Shown here one piece after another: positions 25,821 to 36,645 of a DNA stretch of 64,000 nt. Location: contig NZ_LT607412.1 of assembly GCF_900091455.1 (NCBI RefSeq), positions 4,030,001 through 4,094,000 of the forward strand, in the 5' to 3' direction. The position numbers and the translations under genes were made by a program. The notes below the pieces were generated by a model. The model did no database searches and had not been told where the DNA came from. It saw nothing but the letters and a program-made list of their open reading frames with translations. The DNA comes from Micromonospora coriariae (GTDB lineage Bacteria; Actinomycetota; Actinomycetes; Mycobacteriales; Micromonosporaceae). Each line of letters opens with the position of its first letter. Position 1 is the stretch's first letter.

Positions 25821-26467
25821 GCACCGATCCCGACCAGATCCGCCGGGAGATCGAAGCCACCCGCAACAACCTGAGTTCCGACGTGGACGCGCTGGCGTAC
25901 AAGGTCAGCCCCAGCCGCATCGTCGACGACCGTAAGCAGCGGGCCCGCTCCGCGCTGCAGAATGTGAGGGACAAGGTCATGGGAACCGCGTCTGACCTCG
26001 GCCACGGCACCGGCCACGCCGCCCACTCGGTGGGCGACCGCACCTCGTCGGCGGCCTCCAGCGTCAGCGACGCCGCGCAGTCGGCGGCCTCCACCGTCAG
26101 CGACGCCGCCCACAGCGCGCCGCGGGTCATCCGGCAGAAGTCCGAGGGCAACCCGCTGGCCGCCGGCCTGATCGCGTTCGGCGTCGGCTGGCTCGCCTCG
26201 TCGCTGATCCCGGCCAGCCGCCGGGAGCAGCAGGCCGCGACCCAGCTCAAGGAGAAGGCCAGCGAGCACGGCGGGGTGGTGAAGGAGAAGCTGGGCGAGG
26301 TGGCCAGCGAGCTCAAGGAGGAGCTGCGCGAGCCGGCTCAGCACGCCGCCGAGTCGGTGAAGTCCACCGCCCAGGACGCGGTGCACGCGGTCAAGGACGA
26401 CAGCAGGTCGGCCGCGCAGGACGTCAAAGACCAGGCGCAGCAGTCCCGCCAGCAGGTCAGCCCCTGA
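25817..26467 (+). CDS. DUF3618 protein
   Basis: A 216-residue protein. The N-terminus has the DUF3618 signature DPDQIRREIEATRNNLSSDV. A Ser/Ala-rich helix follows, then one membrane segment (about 114-132, LAAGLIAFGVGWLASSLI). The last 75 residues are a Lys/Glu/Ala-rich heptad-like region (KEKASEHGGVVKEKLGEV) that resembles LEA proteins. The start overlaps the stop of the holin-like gene. Function unknown; the three-gene operon probably forms an envelope structure. Confidence 0.88.
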   Translation: MSTDPDQIRREIEATRNNLSSDVDALAYKVSPSRIVDDRKQRARSALQNVRDKVMGTASDLGHGTGHAAHSVGDRTSSAASSVSDAAQSAASTVSDAAHSAPRVIRQKSEGNPLAAGLIAFGVGWLASSLIPASRREQQAATQLKEKASEHGGVVKEKLGEVASELKEELREPAQHAAESVKSTAQDAVHAVKDDSRSAAQDVKDQAQQSRQQVSP

Positions 26468-26488
26468 CCCCACCCCGGTTATCACCCC

Positions 26489-26526
26489 CGACAGCTCGCG
26501 GCCACCTCGGTGTCCGCGAGCTGTCG
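26489..26526. terminator. bidirectional hairpin between DUF3618 and glycosyltransferase genes
   Basis: CGACAGCTCGCGG (26489-26501) and CCGCGAGCTGTCG (26514-26526) form a perfect 13-bp stem with a 12-base loop between convergent genes. Confidence 0.75.
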
Positions 26527-26531
26527 CGTTG

Positions 26532-27479
26532 TCAGCGGGGCCGCAGCGCGCGGGTCGAGTGGGCGGCCCGGCGCAGGCGGGTGTCGCCGTAGCGGACTCC
26601 GCCGAGCAGGAACCGCTGACCGACCGCGAGCCAGCCGCACACGGCACGTTCCAGCAGCCAGAGCGGGGCCGCCAGCGCGGTGCTCGGCGGGAAGACCGCG
26701 TCGCCTCCGGCGCGGCGGCGGCCCAGCTCGGCCACGGCTGCGGCGCCGGCCGCCGCGCCCAGCAGCAGCCCGGGTCGGCGGGCCGCGACCGCCGCCGCCA
26801 GCGCCGGCAGGACCGCGAGTGAGGTCAGCAGGCGAGCCGGCTGGGCCAGATCGTCGTACGCCTGGCGGACCCGTTGGCCGCGGAAGTGCGCGGCGTCCGG
26901 TGGCAGCCGGCGTACGTACAGCCAGGCCGGCGCGGCCTCGGTGCCGCCGTACGCCCGCACGGTGCGGATCAGCTCCAGGTTCTCGAAGAGCACGTCCGGG
27001 TCGTACCCGCCCATGCCGAGGAAAGTGCTGCGGCGGACTGCCAGGGTGCCCGGGTAGTCCGCCCCGAGCGCCCTGTTGAGCAGCGTCCGACCGGTGTCCC
27101 ACCAGGCGTGCCAGGGCAGCGGGGCGAAGTAGTTCTGCGGCCGGACCAGATCCACCCGGCCGAGCAGCCGGTGCACCGCGCGCAGTCCGGCCTCGTCGTA
27201 CCGAACGTCGTCGTCGGCGATCACCACGTGTTCGTGGCCGGCCGCGCGAACGCCGGTGAGCACCCCGGTCACCTTGCCGTTCAACCCGCGCAGGGTGGGG
27301 TCGGGCGGGAGGTGCCGGCGGACCAACCCGCGCCACGCCGCGGCGTGCCGGGCGAAGACGTCCGGCGCGGAGCCGTCGACCACGATGACCTCGACGCGGC
27401 CGCCCAGCCAGCGCAGGTAGTCGGTCAGCTCGGCCAGGCCGGTGTCGGCGGCCCAGCGCAACGGCAGCACGTACGCCAT
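26532..27479 (-). CDS. family 2 glycosyltransferase
   Basis: A 315-residue GT-A enzyme expected to transfer a sugar from a nucleotide donor. The start of the fold is VEVIVVDGSAPDVF. The metal-binding motif is DDD in HVVIADDDVRYD (about 95-100), and the acceptor-site region is MGGYDPDVLFENLELIRT. One or two C-terminal hydrophobic stretches (about 223-250) suggest membrane association. Acceptor unknown. Choice of start is uncertain: ATG 27479 has no good ribosome site and the frame is open further upstream, but the added residues look non-coding. Confidence 0.82.
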   Translation of the reverse strand: MAYVLPLRWAADTGLAELTDYLRWLGGRVEVIVVDGSAPDVFARHAAAWRGLVRRHLPPDPTLRGLNGKVTGVLTGVRAAGHEHVVIADDDVRYDEAGLRAVHRLLGRVDLVRPQNYFAPLPWHAWWDTGRTLLNRALGADYPGTLAVRRSTFLGMGGYDPDVLFENLELIRTVRAYGGTEAAPAWLYVRRLPPDAAHFRGQRVRQAYDDLAQPARLLTSLAVLPALAAAVAARRPGLLLGAAAGAAAVAELGRRRAGGDAVFPPSTALAAPLWLLERAVCGWLAVGQRFLLGGVRYGDTRLRRAAHSTRALRPR

Positions 27480-27848
27480 CGGCAGCGGCGGCGCGCTACC
27501 GTGCCGGCCGCGGTCGGGATCAGCACCGACCCGCTGGGAGCCCGGGGCCTCGCCGAGGTGCGGGTCGTCGGGTCCGCCGGCCCGGCGGGTCGGCGCGCTC
27601 ACTCCGCCACGGACCGGCGGTGCGGCGGCGGTTGGCCGCGTCGGCCAGCGTGCCGGCCGTACGCGCTGGTGTCGAAGGGCAAGGGTGCCTCCCGGACAGG
27701 CGGTCAACGGCCGCCGGGCGGACGGCCGCCCGCAGCACGTGCCCGCGATCCGGCCGGTCAAACCGGTACGTCGTTTCGACGGGCCGAGTCCGGGTAGCGC
27801 TGCCGGTGTGGGCTGTCTGTCCCCGGACGCCCGGGTGAAGGAGACGAG
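27480..27848. other. intergenic region between divergent glycosyltransferase and SRPBCC genes
   Basis: These 369 bases hold open frames on both strands, but all give Arg/Pro/Gly-rich translations typical of non-coding GC-rich DNA. Apart from the SigB-like promoter near 27773 and the GAAGGAGA ribosome site before 27849, no element was recognised. Confidence 0.5.
27773..27797 (+). promoter_or_regulatory. candidate SigB-type promoter of the SRPBCC-ADH operon
   Basis: GTTT (27773-27776), 15 bases, GGGTAG (27792-27797), 51 bases before the ATG of the SRPBCC gene. It fits GNNTN(14-16)GGGTA. Confidence 0.5.
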
Positions 27849-28487
27849 ATGACCAGCAACGGAACGAGGTGGGCGGTGCTCGGCGTCACCGCGGCGACCG
27901 CGGTCGGCGTCGGGCGGGCGGTGGCCCGCCGTCGGCATCGGCACCAGCCCGAGCGGCAGGACGGCTGGTACGTGGTGCGCCGCGGGGTGACTGTGGACCG
28001 GCCCCGGGACGCGGTGGTCGGGTTCTGGACCGACCGGGAGCGGCTGGACCGCGCGCTGGCCGAGTGGGCCACCCTGGAACAGCTCGACGACCGGCGCTGG
28101 CGGTGTGTCGCCCGCGACCCGAGCGGCGGTGACACCGAATGGCGGGCGGAGATCACCGTGGACGGGCCCCGCACGCTCCGCTGGGGGGTCGAGGACGGCC
28201 CGGTGCCGCAGGAGGGGCGGATCGAGCTGACCGATGCCCCGCAGGGCCGGGGCACCGAGATCCGCGCCGAGCTGCGCTACCGCTCCGGCCGGCTGCGCCG
28301 GGTGGTCGGCCTGGCCACCGGCGACGAACCGGACCTGGCTCTGCGGGACACGCTGCGCCGGGTGAAGTCGCTGATCGAGTGCGGCCAGGTGATCGACACC
28401 CGGCGCGACCCGTCCGGCCGTAGCCCGGCCCAGGAGAAGGCGACCGACAGGATGCGGGAGAAGCTGATGACGGGAGGACGGGCGTGA
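27849..28487 (+). CDS. SRPBCC (polyketide cyclase/dehydrase-like) protein
   Basis: A 212-residue protein with a short hydrophobic N-terminus (about 8-24) and a START/SRPBCC-type ligand-binding domain (about 38-180), seen in VRRGVTVDRPRDAVVGFWTD and the TEWRAEITVDGPRTLRWG strands. Such domains bind hydrophobic ligands; in this family the protein often sits next to a zinc alcohol dehydrogenase, as here, where the stop overlaps the next GTG. A SigB-like promoter precedes it. Ligand unknown. Confidence 0.82.
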   Translation: MTSNGTRWAVLGVTAATAVGVGRAVARRRHRHQPERQDGWYVVRRGVTVDRPRDAVVGFWTDRERLDRALAEWATLEQLDDRRWRCVARDPSGGDTEWRAEITVDGPRTLRWGVEDGPVPQEGRIELTDAPQGRGTEIRAELRYRSGRLRRVVGLATGDEPDLALRDTLRRVKSLIECGQVIDTRRDPSGRSPAQEKATDRMREKLMTGGRA

Positions 28488-29653
28488 GGGCGCTCTGCTG
28501 GGAAGGCGTCGGCAAGCTGGCGGTCCGGGACGTGCCGGAGCCCCGGATCCGCGCCGAGGGGGACATTCTCGTCCGGGTCCGGGCCAGCAGCGTCTGCGGC
28601 TCCGACCTCCACCTGATCAACGGATACCTGCCGGCGATGCGGGAGGGCGACATCCTCGGCCACGAGTTCATGGGCGAGGTGGTGGAGACCGGGCCCGGCG
28701 TACGGCGGCACCGGGTGGGCGACCGGGTGGTGGTCGGTTCGGTGGTCGCCTGCGGTGGCTGCTGGTACTGCCGGACCGAGCAGTACTCGCTCTGCGACAA
28801 CTCGAATCCCCAGCCGGTGTTCACCGAGAAGCTGTGGGGGCACTCGCCGGCCGGCATCCTGGGCTACTCGCACGCGGCGGGCGGCTACGCCGGCTCACAC
28901 GCGGAGTACATCCGGGTGCCGTTCGGCGACGTCGGCGCGTTCGCGGTGCCCGACGGGGTGCCGGACGACTCGGTGGTGTTCGCCTCCGACGCGATGCCCA
29001 CCGGCTGGATGGCCACGGACTTCTGCGGGCTGACCGGCGGGGAGGTGGTCGCCGTCTGGGGTGCCGGCGGGGTCGGTCAGATGGCGGCCCGGTCGGCGCA
29101 ACTCCTCGGCGCCGAGCGGGTCATCATGATCGACCGTTTTCCGGACCGGTTGGCCACGGCGGCCGAACGGGTGGGCGTCGAGACGATCAACTACGCGGAG
29201 ACCGACGTGCTGGAGGCGCTGCGTGAGCTGACCGCCGGGCGCGGGCCGGACGCCTGCATCGAGGCGGTGGGCATGGAGTCGCACGACGTCGGGCCGACCT
29301 ACGCGTACGACCGGGTGAAGCAGTCGGCGCGGTTGCAGACCGACCGGCCCACGTCGGTCCGCCAGGCGATCATGGCCTGCCGCAAGGGCGGCACGGTGAG
29401 CATCGTCGGCGTGTACGCCGGTCTGATCGACAAGTTCCCGCTCGGCGCGGCGATGAACAAGGCCCTGGTCCTGCGGATGGGGCAGATGCACGCGCAGCGT
29501 TACATCCCGATGCTGCTCGACCGGATCGCCGCCGGCGAGATCGACCCCGGCTACCTGGCCACCCATCCGCTCCCCCTGGAGCAGGGCGCACGCGGCTACG
29601 AGCTGTTCGAGAAGAAGCAGGACGGCTGCCTCCGCAGCGTCCTGCACCCCTGA
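28484..29653 (+). CDS. zinc-dependent alcohol dehydrogenase
   Basis: A 389-residue medium-chain dehydrogenase that oxidises an alcohol or hemiacetal with NAD(P). Catalytic zinc ligands are Cys38 (SVCGSDLH), His60 and Glu61 (GHEF); structural zinc ligands are Cys90, 93, 96 and 104 (CGGCWYC plus SLC). The Rossmann fingerprint is GAGGVG near 196. The longer C-terminal region with YAYDRVKQSARLQTDRPTSV resembles the glutathione-independent formaldehyde dehydrogenase branch, but the substrate is not certain. The GTG start overlaps the upstream stop (GTGA). Confidence 0.9.
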   Translation: MRALCWEGVGKLAVRDVPEPRIRAEGDILVRVRASSVCGSDLHLINGYLPAMREGDILGHEFMGEVVETGPGVRRHRVGDRVVVGSVVACGGCWYCRTEQYSLCDNSNPQPVFTEKLWGHSPAGILGYSHAAGGYAGSHAEYIRVPFGDVGAFAVPDGVPDDSVVFASDAMPTGWMATDFCGLTGGEVVAVWGAGGVGQMAARSAQLLGAERVIMIDRFPDRLATAAERVGVETINYAETDVLEALRELTAGRGPDACIEAVGMESHDVGPTYAYDRVKQSARLQTDRPTSVRQAIMACRKGGTVSIVGVYAGLIDKFPLGAAMNKALVLRMGQMHAQRYIPMLLDRIAAGEIDPGYLATHPLPLEQGARGYELFEKKQDGCLRSVLHP

Positions 29654-29668
29654 CCCGCTGACCGCACC

Positions 29669-29704
29669 CCGCCCCGCCGGTCACCAGCACGGTCGGTGGG
29701 GCGG
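29669..29704. terminator. imperfect hairpin between convergent ADH and P450 genes
   Basis: CCGCCCCGCCG (29669-29679) faces CGGTGGGGCGG (29694-29704) with one mispair and a 14-base loop, just past the ADH stop and just beyond the P450 stop. Confidence 0.5.
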
Positions 29705-29708
29705 TGGG

Positions 29709-30956
29709 TCAGTCGGTGCGGCGGATGTTGGTGAGGGTGAGACCGCTGGGGGGTAGTGCCGGCATCCGGCGCAGGTCCACTGCCAGGTCCTGTGGCGGGA
29801 CCTCGTAGCGCATGGCGCTGGTCAGGTTGGTGACCGCCCGTTTCATCAGGTCGATGGTGATCCACTCGCCGGCGCAGCGGTGCCCGGTCCAGTGGTCGCC
29901 GCCGCCCTGCGGGATCAGGTGGAACGGGTCCACGGGACGGCCGGCGAACCGCTCCGGGCGGAACAGCTCCGGCTCGGGCCAGAGCGCGGGGTGGTGGTTG
30001 GTGCCGTACAGGTCGAGAAGCACCCGCCGGCCGCGCGGGAAGTGGTGGCCCTGCCAGTCGAAGGAGCGCCGGACCTGAGCGGCGGCGGCCGGGAAGAACG
30101 GGTAGTACCGGCGTACCTCCTGCACGAACTGCTCGGTGGCCTCGTCGTCGCCGCGGACCCGCTGCCGCCAGGCGGGATGGTCGTGCAGGGCGAGCGCGGC
30201 GAAGACGATGAACCGGTCCACGGCGACCGTCGGCCGCAGCACGTTGAGCAGCTCGACCGCGGCGATCCTGCGGGGGAGCAGCCTGCCCTGTGCGTCGCGG
30301 TGCTCGGCGATCACCTTGAGCGCGCTGCCGGCGGGGGCCGGGAGGGTGCCGATCCGCGTCCGCTCGATGATGTCGGCGATCCAGCGTTCGGCCCGACGGC
30401 GGGCGAGCAGGCCCCGCCAGTGCCGGGGGCCGACGATCGCCGGGGCCTCGATCATGGCGTGCAGCTCGACGGTACGGCGGTCGACCTGCGACGCGGCCAG
30501 CGGCACCCCGGCCCAGGAGCAGACCACCCGGGTCAGCAGCCGGCCCAACTCGTCGTAGAGCGTCACCGGCGCGGCGCCCTCCCAGGCCGGAATCCGGGCC
30601 TGCCACTCGTCGTCGAAGAGCTGGCCGAGCTGTCCGATGGCGGCCGGCGTCATGATCGACATGAGCATCGCCTTGCGGTCCCGGTGCTCCGGCCCGTCCA
30701 GCCCCTGCACGCCGCCCCGGCCGGTCAGGGTCCGCTGTACCCGCAGCGGCATCGCCTCCCGTCGACGGAAGCGCTCGGTGTCGTAGAACAGCGTCGCCGC
30801 CGGCCGGCCCCGCAGGCAGATGGTCGGGGCCAGCAGGATCCGGGTCCGGAAGATGTCGCTGCCGTACCGGTCGCAGCGCTCGCCGATGAACCGGTAGCCG
30901 GCGCGGAGGAACGCGAGCGTGCTGTCGGGGCCGCGGTCGGCCGGCGTGGTCGCCAT
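29709..30956 (-). CDS. CYP152-type cytochrome P450 (fatty acid peroxygenase-like)
   Basis: A 415-residue haem enzyme. The Cys ligand loop is GGDHWTGHRCAGE (Cys361), a form characteristic of CYP152 rather than the usual FGxGxHxCxG. The I-helix has LRPTVAV, with the Arg-Pro pair that binds the fatty-acid carboxylate in CYP152 and replaces the acid-alcohol pair, so it should use hydrogen peroxide directly without a redox partner. The active-site stretch reads GVQGLDGPEH, with Gln where the hydroxylating BSbeta type has Gln and the decarboxylating OleT type has His; this suggests hydroxylation. No ferredoxin gene is adjacent. ATG 30956 is the start. Confidence 0.88.
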   Translation of the reverse strand: MATTPADRGPDSTLAFLRAGYRFIGERCDRYGSDIFRTRILLAPTICLRGRPAATLFYDTERFRRREAMPLRVQRTLTGRGGVQGLDGPEHRDRKAMLMSIMTPAAIGQLGQLFDDEWQARIPAWEGAAPVTLYDELGRLLTRVVCSWAGVPLAASQVDRRTVELHAMIEAPAIVGPRHWRGLLARRRAERWIADIIERTRIGTLPAPAGSALKVIAEHRDAQGRLLPRRIAAVELLNVLRPTVAVDRFIVFAALALHDHPAWRQRVRGDDEATEQFVQEVRRYYPFFPAAAAQVRRSFDWQGHHFPRGRRVLLDLYGTNHHPALWPEPELFRPERFAGRPVDPFHLIPQGGGDHWTGHRCAGEWITIDLMKRAVTNLTSAMRYEVPPQDLAVDLRRMPALPPSGLTLTNIRRTD

Positions 30957-31005
30957 CGGGTCTCCTCACGTGCGGATGCCGGCCGGTCTGCTCGGCCGGG
31001 TGCGT

Positions 31006-31030
31006 CTACCCGGGTCAGGGCTCCTGAATC
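31006..31030 (-). promoter_or_regulatory. candidate SigB-type promoter of the CYP152 gene
   Basis: On the minus strand GATT (31030-31027), 15 bases, GGGTAG (31011-31006), 49 bases before the P450 start. It fits GNNTN(14-16)GGGTA. Confidence 0.5.
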
Positions 31031-31217
31031 GCACCGCCGACATCGGTCGCGCGCCGGGGCGGGTGCGGCGCGGCCATCGGATCGGCGTCCGCTGGCCCCT
31101 CCCACCGGCGCGGCAACCTGGTTGAGTTTCGGGTGGGTGGCCGGCGGCGACGAGGGCCGGGGCGGCTGGGGTCGATGTTGCGGCCGGGCCACGGACGAGG
31201 GACCACGGGGAGGGCGT

Positions 31218-31625
31218 ATGCGGGACAACAGATCGCCGCACTGGCGGCAGCGGCGGGCGGTCGGGGGTCTCGGCGCGGACCGGATCCGGGACCGGGCGGC
31301 GCTGATCGGGCCGCCCCGGCGGCCCACCCGGCCGCACCGGTTCTTCACTGTGCACCTGGGCTTCACGGCGGCCGGCATGGTCGACGCCCGCGAGCTGGCG
31401 GTGGCGTACGCGGAGGCGCTGAGCCTGCTCCGTCCGGAGCTGGCGCTCGGTGCGGCGGCCCTGTCGCCGGCCGATGCCTGGCACCGGGCCGAGCGGCTGT
31501 TCTGCGGGGCTGTCGGCCCGGACGGCGAGCGCTGCGTCGACGTGGCCGAACATCCTGGCTTCCACCACGCCCCGGGCCCCGGCGGCCTCGGCTGGGGCGA
31601 CGGCGACGGCCCTGGAGATGGTTGA
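31218..31625 (+). CDS. small hypothetical protein with Cys/His motif
   Basis: 135 residues, no family recognised. The N-terminus is Arg-rich and the centre (HRFFTVHLGFTAAGM, DARELAVAYAEALSLLRPEL) looks folded. Near the C-terminus two cysteines and several histidines (FCGAVGPDGERCVDVAEHPG, then FHH) could bind a metal. The tail is Gly/Asp-rich. ATG 31218 follows GGGGAGG. The gene is isolated, running divergently from the P450 and convergently with the DUF397 gene. Confidence 0.6.
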   Translation: MRDNRSPHWRQRRAVGGLGADRIRDRAALIGPPRRPTRPHRFFTVHLGFTAAGMVDARELAVAYAEALSLLRPELALGAAALSPADAWHRAERLFCGAVGPDGERCVDVAEHPGFHHAPGPGGLGWGDGDGPGDG

Positions 31626-31730
31626 CCGATGGCCCATGACCGGCGACGGGCGGGCGATGTGGGGGCGTCGCGGGCACCGAGACACCCCCACGTCGCCGAT
31701 CCGGCACCGGCACCGGGCCGGCGTACGGGG

Positions 31731-31949
31731 TCAGTCCAGGTCGAACTCGCCGTCCTGCGCGCCGGCGACGAACGCGTCCCACTCGGCCTGGGTGAAGACC
31801 AGCACCGGCCCCTCCGGCTGGCCGGAGTTGCGCATCCCGATCAGGTCATCGACGAACGCGACCTCGACGGCGCTGTCGGAGGTGTCCCCGTCGGCCCGCT
31901 GCCAGACCGCCCGAGAGAGGTCGAAGTCGCCCTTGGGGTGCTGCGCCAT
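31731..31949 (-). CDS. DUF397 protein (orphan)
   Basis: A 72-residue protein with DUF397 features: LSRAVWQRA start, the VEVAFVDDLIGMRNS core and the C-terminal LVFTQAEWDAFVAGAQDGEFD. DUF397 proteins are actinobacterial and usually partner an XRE regulator of the WhiJ/AbaA-like type; no such regulator adjoins this copy, unlike the copy at 41844. ATG 31949 follows GGAGGAAAG. Confidence 0.88.
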   Translation of the reverse strand: MAQHPKGDFDLSRAVWQRADGDTSDSAVEVAFVDDLIGMRNSGQPEGPVLVFTQAEWDAFVAGAQDGEFDLD

Positions 31950-32018
31950 GGTTCTTTCCTCCAGTGCCGAGGGTCGTGTGGTGACCGCGTGCGGATCCCC
32001 ATCGGGCAGGATAAGCGG

Positions 32019-34535
<2,517 letters not shown>

Positions 34536-34545
34536 GAGCGGGCGG

Positions 34546-34575
34546 GCGCGGGGTGGCCGACGGGCCACCCCGCGC
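34546..34575. terminator. hairpin between convergent pepN and monooxygenase genes
   Basis: GCGCGGGGTGGCC (34546-34558) and GGCCACCCCGCGC (34563-34575) make a perfect 13-bp stem with a 4-base loop, located 10 bases after the pepN stop. Confidence 0.75.
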
Positions 34576-34581
34576 TCCGGC

Positions 34582-35796
34582 TCAGCGCAGCGCCGGCTCG
34601 GTCGTGACCGGAGCGTCCCAGTCGATGACGTAGCGCTGTTCGTGTGCGACGGTCCTCTCCGGGTCCATCGCGGTGCGCGTCAGCAGCGGCATCAGCAGCG
34701 GCATGAGCGTTCGGGCGACGGGCCCCGGCGCCTTGGCGTGGTTGATCCGCGCCGCTCGGGCGGCGATCTTCTCCACCCTCGCGCGGCGCAGCCGCTCGAA
34801 CGCGGTGAACGCCGACGCGACGTCCGGCAGGTCACGCAGGCAGCGGGCGAGCTGCACCGCGCTCTCGATCGCCAGCGACGCGCCCTGACCGGAGCTGTTC
34901 GACGGCGCGTGCGCCGCATCGCCGACCAGCACCATCCGGCCCCGGTGCCAGTGCGGAACCGGCGGCATGATCTGCAACGCGCCGACCACCTGGAGCTCGT
35001 CGGCGCTGCTGGTGGCCATCAGGTCGCGGCCCGGATCGTCATCGCCGTAGCTGGTGCGCAGCGTGTCCAGCCATCGGGCCGCCGGCACCGCGCGGGCCTC
35101 GACCAGGCTCAGCGGCCGCTGGTACGGCAGGTTGGCACCCCAGCGGGTGCCACCGCCGGGCTCCGGCCAGTAGAGGTAGTAGCCGCGTCGCCCGAACGCG
35201 AAGGTCATAGTGCCCGGCTCGACGTCCACCTCGTGCCGGGCCACCGCCTCGAAGCCGAGCAGCCCGGTGAACCGGGGGGCGGGCGCGGCCGGGTCGATGA
35301 GACCGCGGACCGTCGAGCGGATGCCGTCGGCGCCGACCAGGACATCGGCGGTGGCGCTGGTGCCGTCCTCGAAGCGGGCCGTCACGCCGCTCTCGGTCTG
35401 CTCGGCGGCGACCAGCCGCTTGCCGTACGCGAACGGGACGCCCTCGGCGACCGCCCGGTCGTGCAGCACCCGGTGCAGCTCGGCCCGGTGCACCACCCGC
35501 AGCGGTGGCACCCCGGCAAGCGTGGGCAGGTCGATGCTGCGGCTGCCGACGGCCATCACTGTGCGTTCGATCGGGGTGGCGATCGCTGTCACCGCCTCGT
35601 CCGCGCCCACCGTGCGCAGGGCCGCCACGCCGTTCGGCGCGAGCGCGAGGGTGCCTCCGATGCCGCCGACGCCGCTGGCGGTGGCGGGGTACGCCTCGTG
35701 GACGGTGGCGGTGATGCCGGCGCGGCGCAGCGCGAGCGCCGTCACCGGACCGGCGATGCCGCCGCCGATGACGATCGCGGTTCGTACCGTGGTCAT
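34582..35796 (-). CDS. FAD-dependent aromatic monooxygenase-like protein
   Basis: A 404-residue flavoprotein of the PHBH/UbiH-like class. The FAD-binding GxGxxG is GGGIAG (residues 11-16), the second motif is DVLVGADGIRS (about 162) and the third is LVGDAAHAPSNSSGQGAS (about 293). It should hydroxylate an aromatic or polyketide substrate with NAD(P)H and oxygen. A PadR regulator is encoded just upstream on the same strand, the normal pairing for inducible detoxification. Substrate unknown. Confidence 0.88.
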   Translation of the reverse strand: MTTVRTAIVIGGGIAGPVTALALRRAGITATVHEAYPATASGVGGIGGTLALAPNGVAALRTVGADEAVTAIATPIERTVMAVGSRSIDLPTLAGVPPLRVVHRAELHRVLHDRAVAEGVPFAYGKRLVAAEQTESGVTARFEDGTSATADVLVGADGIRSTVRGLIDPAAPAPRFTGLLGFEAVARHEVDVEPGTMTFAFGRRGYYLYWPEPGGGTRWGANLPYQRPLSLVEARAVPAARWLDTLRTSYGDDDPGRDLMATSSADELQVVGALQIMPPVPHWHRGRMVLVGDAAHAPSNSSGQGASLAIESAVQLARCLRDLPDVASAFTAFERLRRARVEKIAARAARINHAKAPGPVARTLMPLLMPLLTRTAMDPERTVAHEQRYVIDWDAPVTTEPALR

Positions 35797-35915
35797 GCTC
35801 TCTCCCTGGGTGTCGTCGGTCCGTGCGCGTGCGAACCGACCTGGGAGGGAGCGCGGTTATCCTCGTGGTTGCCGCTTCGGGCCGGGCGCCTTCCCAGGTG
35901 TCGGTTCGAGGTATG

Positions 35916-35951
35916 GGCTCCGGCGGGGTGTTGGCGCACCCCGCCGGAGCC
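35916..35951 (-). terminator. strong hairpin after the PadR gene
   Basis: GGCTCCGGCGGGGTG (35916-35930) and CACCCCGCCGGAGCC (35937-35951) form a perfect 15-bp stem with a 6-base loop. It lies 5 bases past the padR stop and 120 bases upstream of the monooxygenase start, so it may terminate or attenuate read-through between the two. Confidence 0.7.
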
Positions 35952-35956
35952 GTCCG

Positions 35957-36619
35957 TCAGTCGGGGGTGTCGGGGGTCGGGGTGCTGGTCCTTCCGGCCA
36001 GCTCGGTCAGCTCCGCCGGCATCTCGCCGGTCTCGTGGAAGGCCCGCCAGGTGTCCAGACCCGGGTAGCTGCCCGAGGTCAGCTCGGCGAGCAGGGTCCG
36101 CAGCCACGCCGCTTCCGCGGCCCGCATGGCCAGGTCGTACTCCGACTCCACCAGGAACAGCCGAGGGATCTCCCGCAGGTGCTCGTCGAGCGTTGCGCGG
36201 TCCTGGCGGATCGCGTCGTTCAGCAGGTTGAGCCGCTGCCGCAGCAGGTCGGTGGCCACGTCGGGATGCAGCGCGGCGAGCACGGACAGGCCGGCCCGGA
36301 AGCGGGGATGCTCCGGCATCGGGGTGGAGACCAGCTCGCGGGCCCAGTCGACCAGCTCCGCCCGCCCCACGTCGGTGATCCGGTAGACGGTGCGTTCGGG
36401 GCGTCGGCTGTCACGGACGCTCTCCACGGCCTCGATCATGTCGTGTTTGTCCATGTTGCGGATCACGGTGTAGAAGGATCCCCACTTGAACTCCATGTCC
36501 TGGTCCTTGCCCCAGGCGCGTAGCGCGGTGGCGATCTCGTACGGGTGCATCGGCCGCTGGACCAGGGCGGACAGCACGGCCAGCGCCAGCAGATTGCCGA
36601 CCTTGCGCCGCTTCGGCAC
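35957..36619 (-). CDS. PadR family transcriptional regulator
   Basis: A 220-residue regulator. The N-terminal winged helix (about 6-85) contains LLALAVLSALVQRPMHPYEI and the RTVYRITDVGRAELVDW wing, typical of PadR. The C-terminal helical dimerisation domain (about 95-190) is of the Vir_act type. GTG 36619 is chosen because AGGAGGG lies 6-12 bases upstream. It probably represses itself and/or the monooxygenase; a dyad operator sits upstream of its start. Confidence 0.88.
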   Translation of the reverse strand: MPKRRKVGNLLALAVLSALVQRPMHPYEIATALRAWGKDQDMEFKWGSFYTVIRNMDKHDMIEAVESVRDSRRPERTVYRITDVGRAELVDWARELVSTPMPEHPRFRAGLSVLAALHPDVATDLLRQRLNLLNDAIRQDRATLDEHLREIPRLFLVESEYDLAMRAAEAAWLRTLLAELTSGSYPGLDTWRAFHETGEMPAELTELAGRTSTPTPDTPD

Positions 36620-36645
36620 GACGCCCTCCTGTCCTCGTTCCCAAT

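Noticed and set aside
27442..27852. Plus-strand frame of about 136 codons before the SRPBCC gene
   Set aside because: Arg/Pro/Gly-rich, no ribosome site, and it overlaps the glycosyltransferase start; treated as non-coding.
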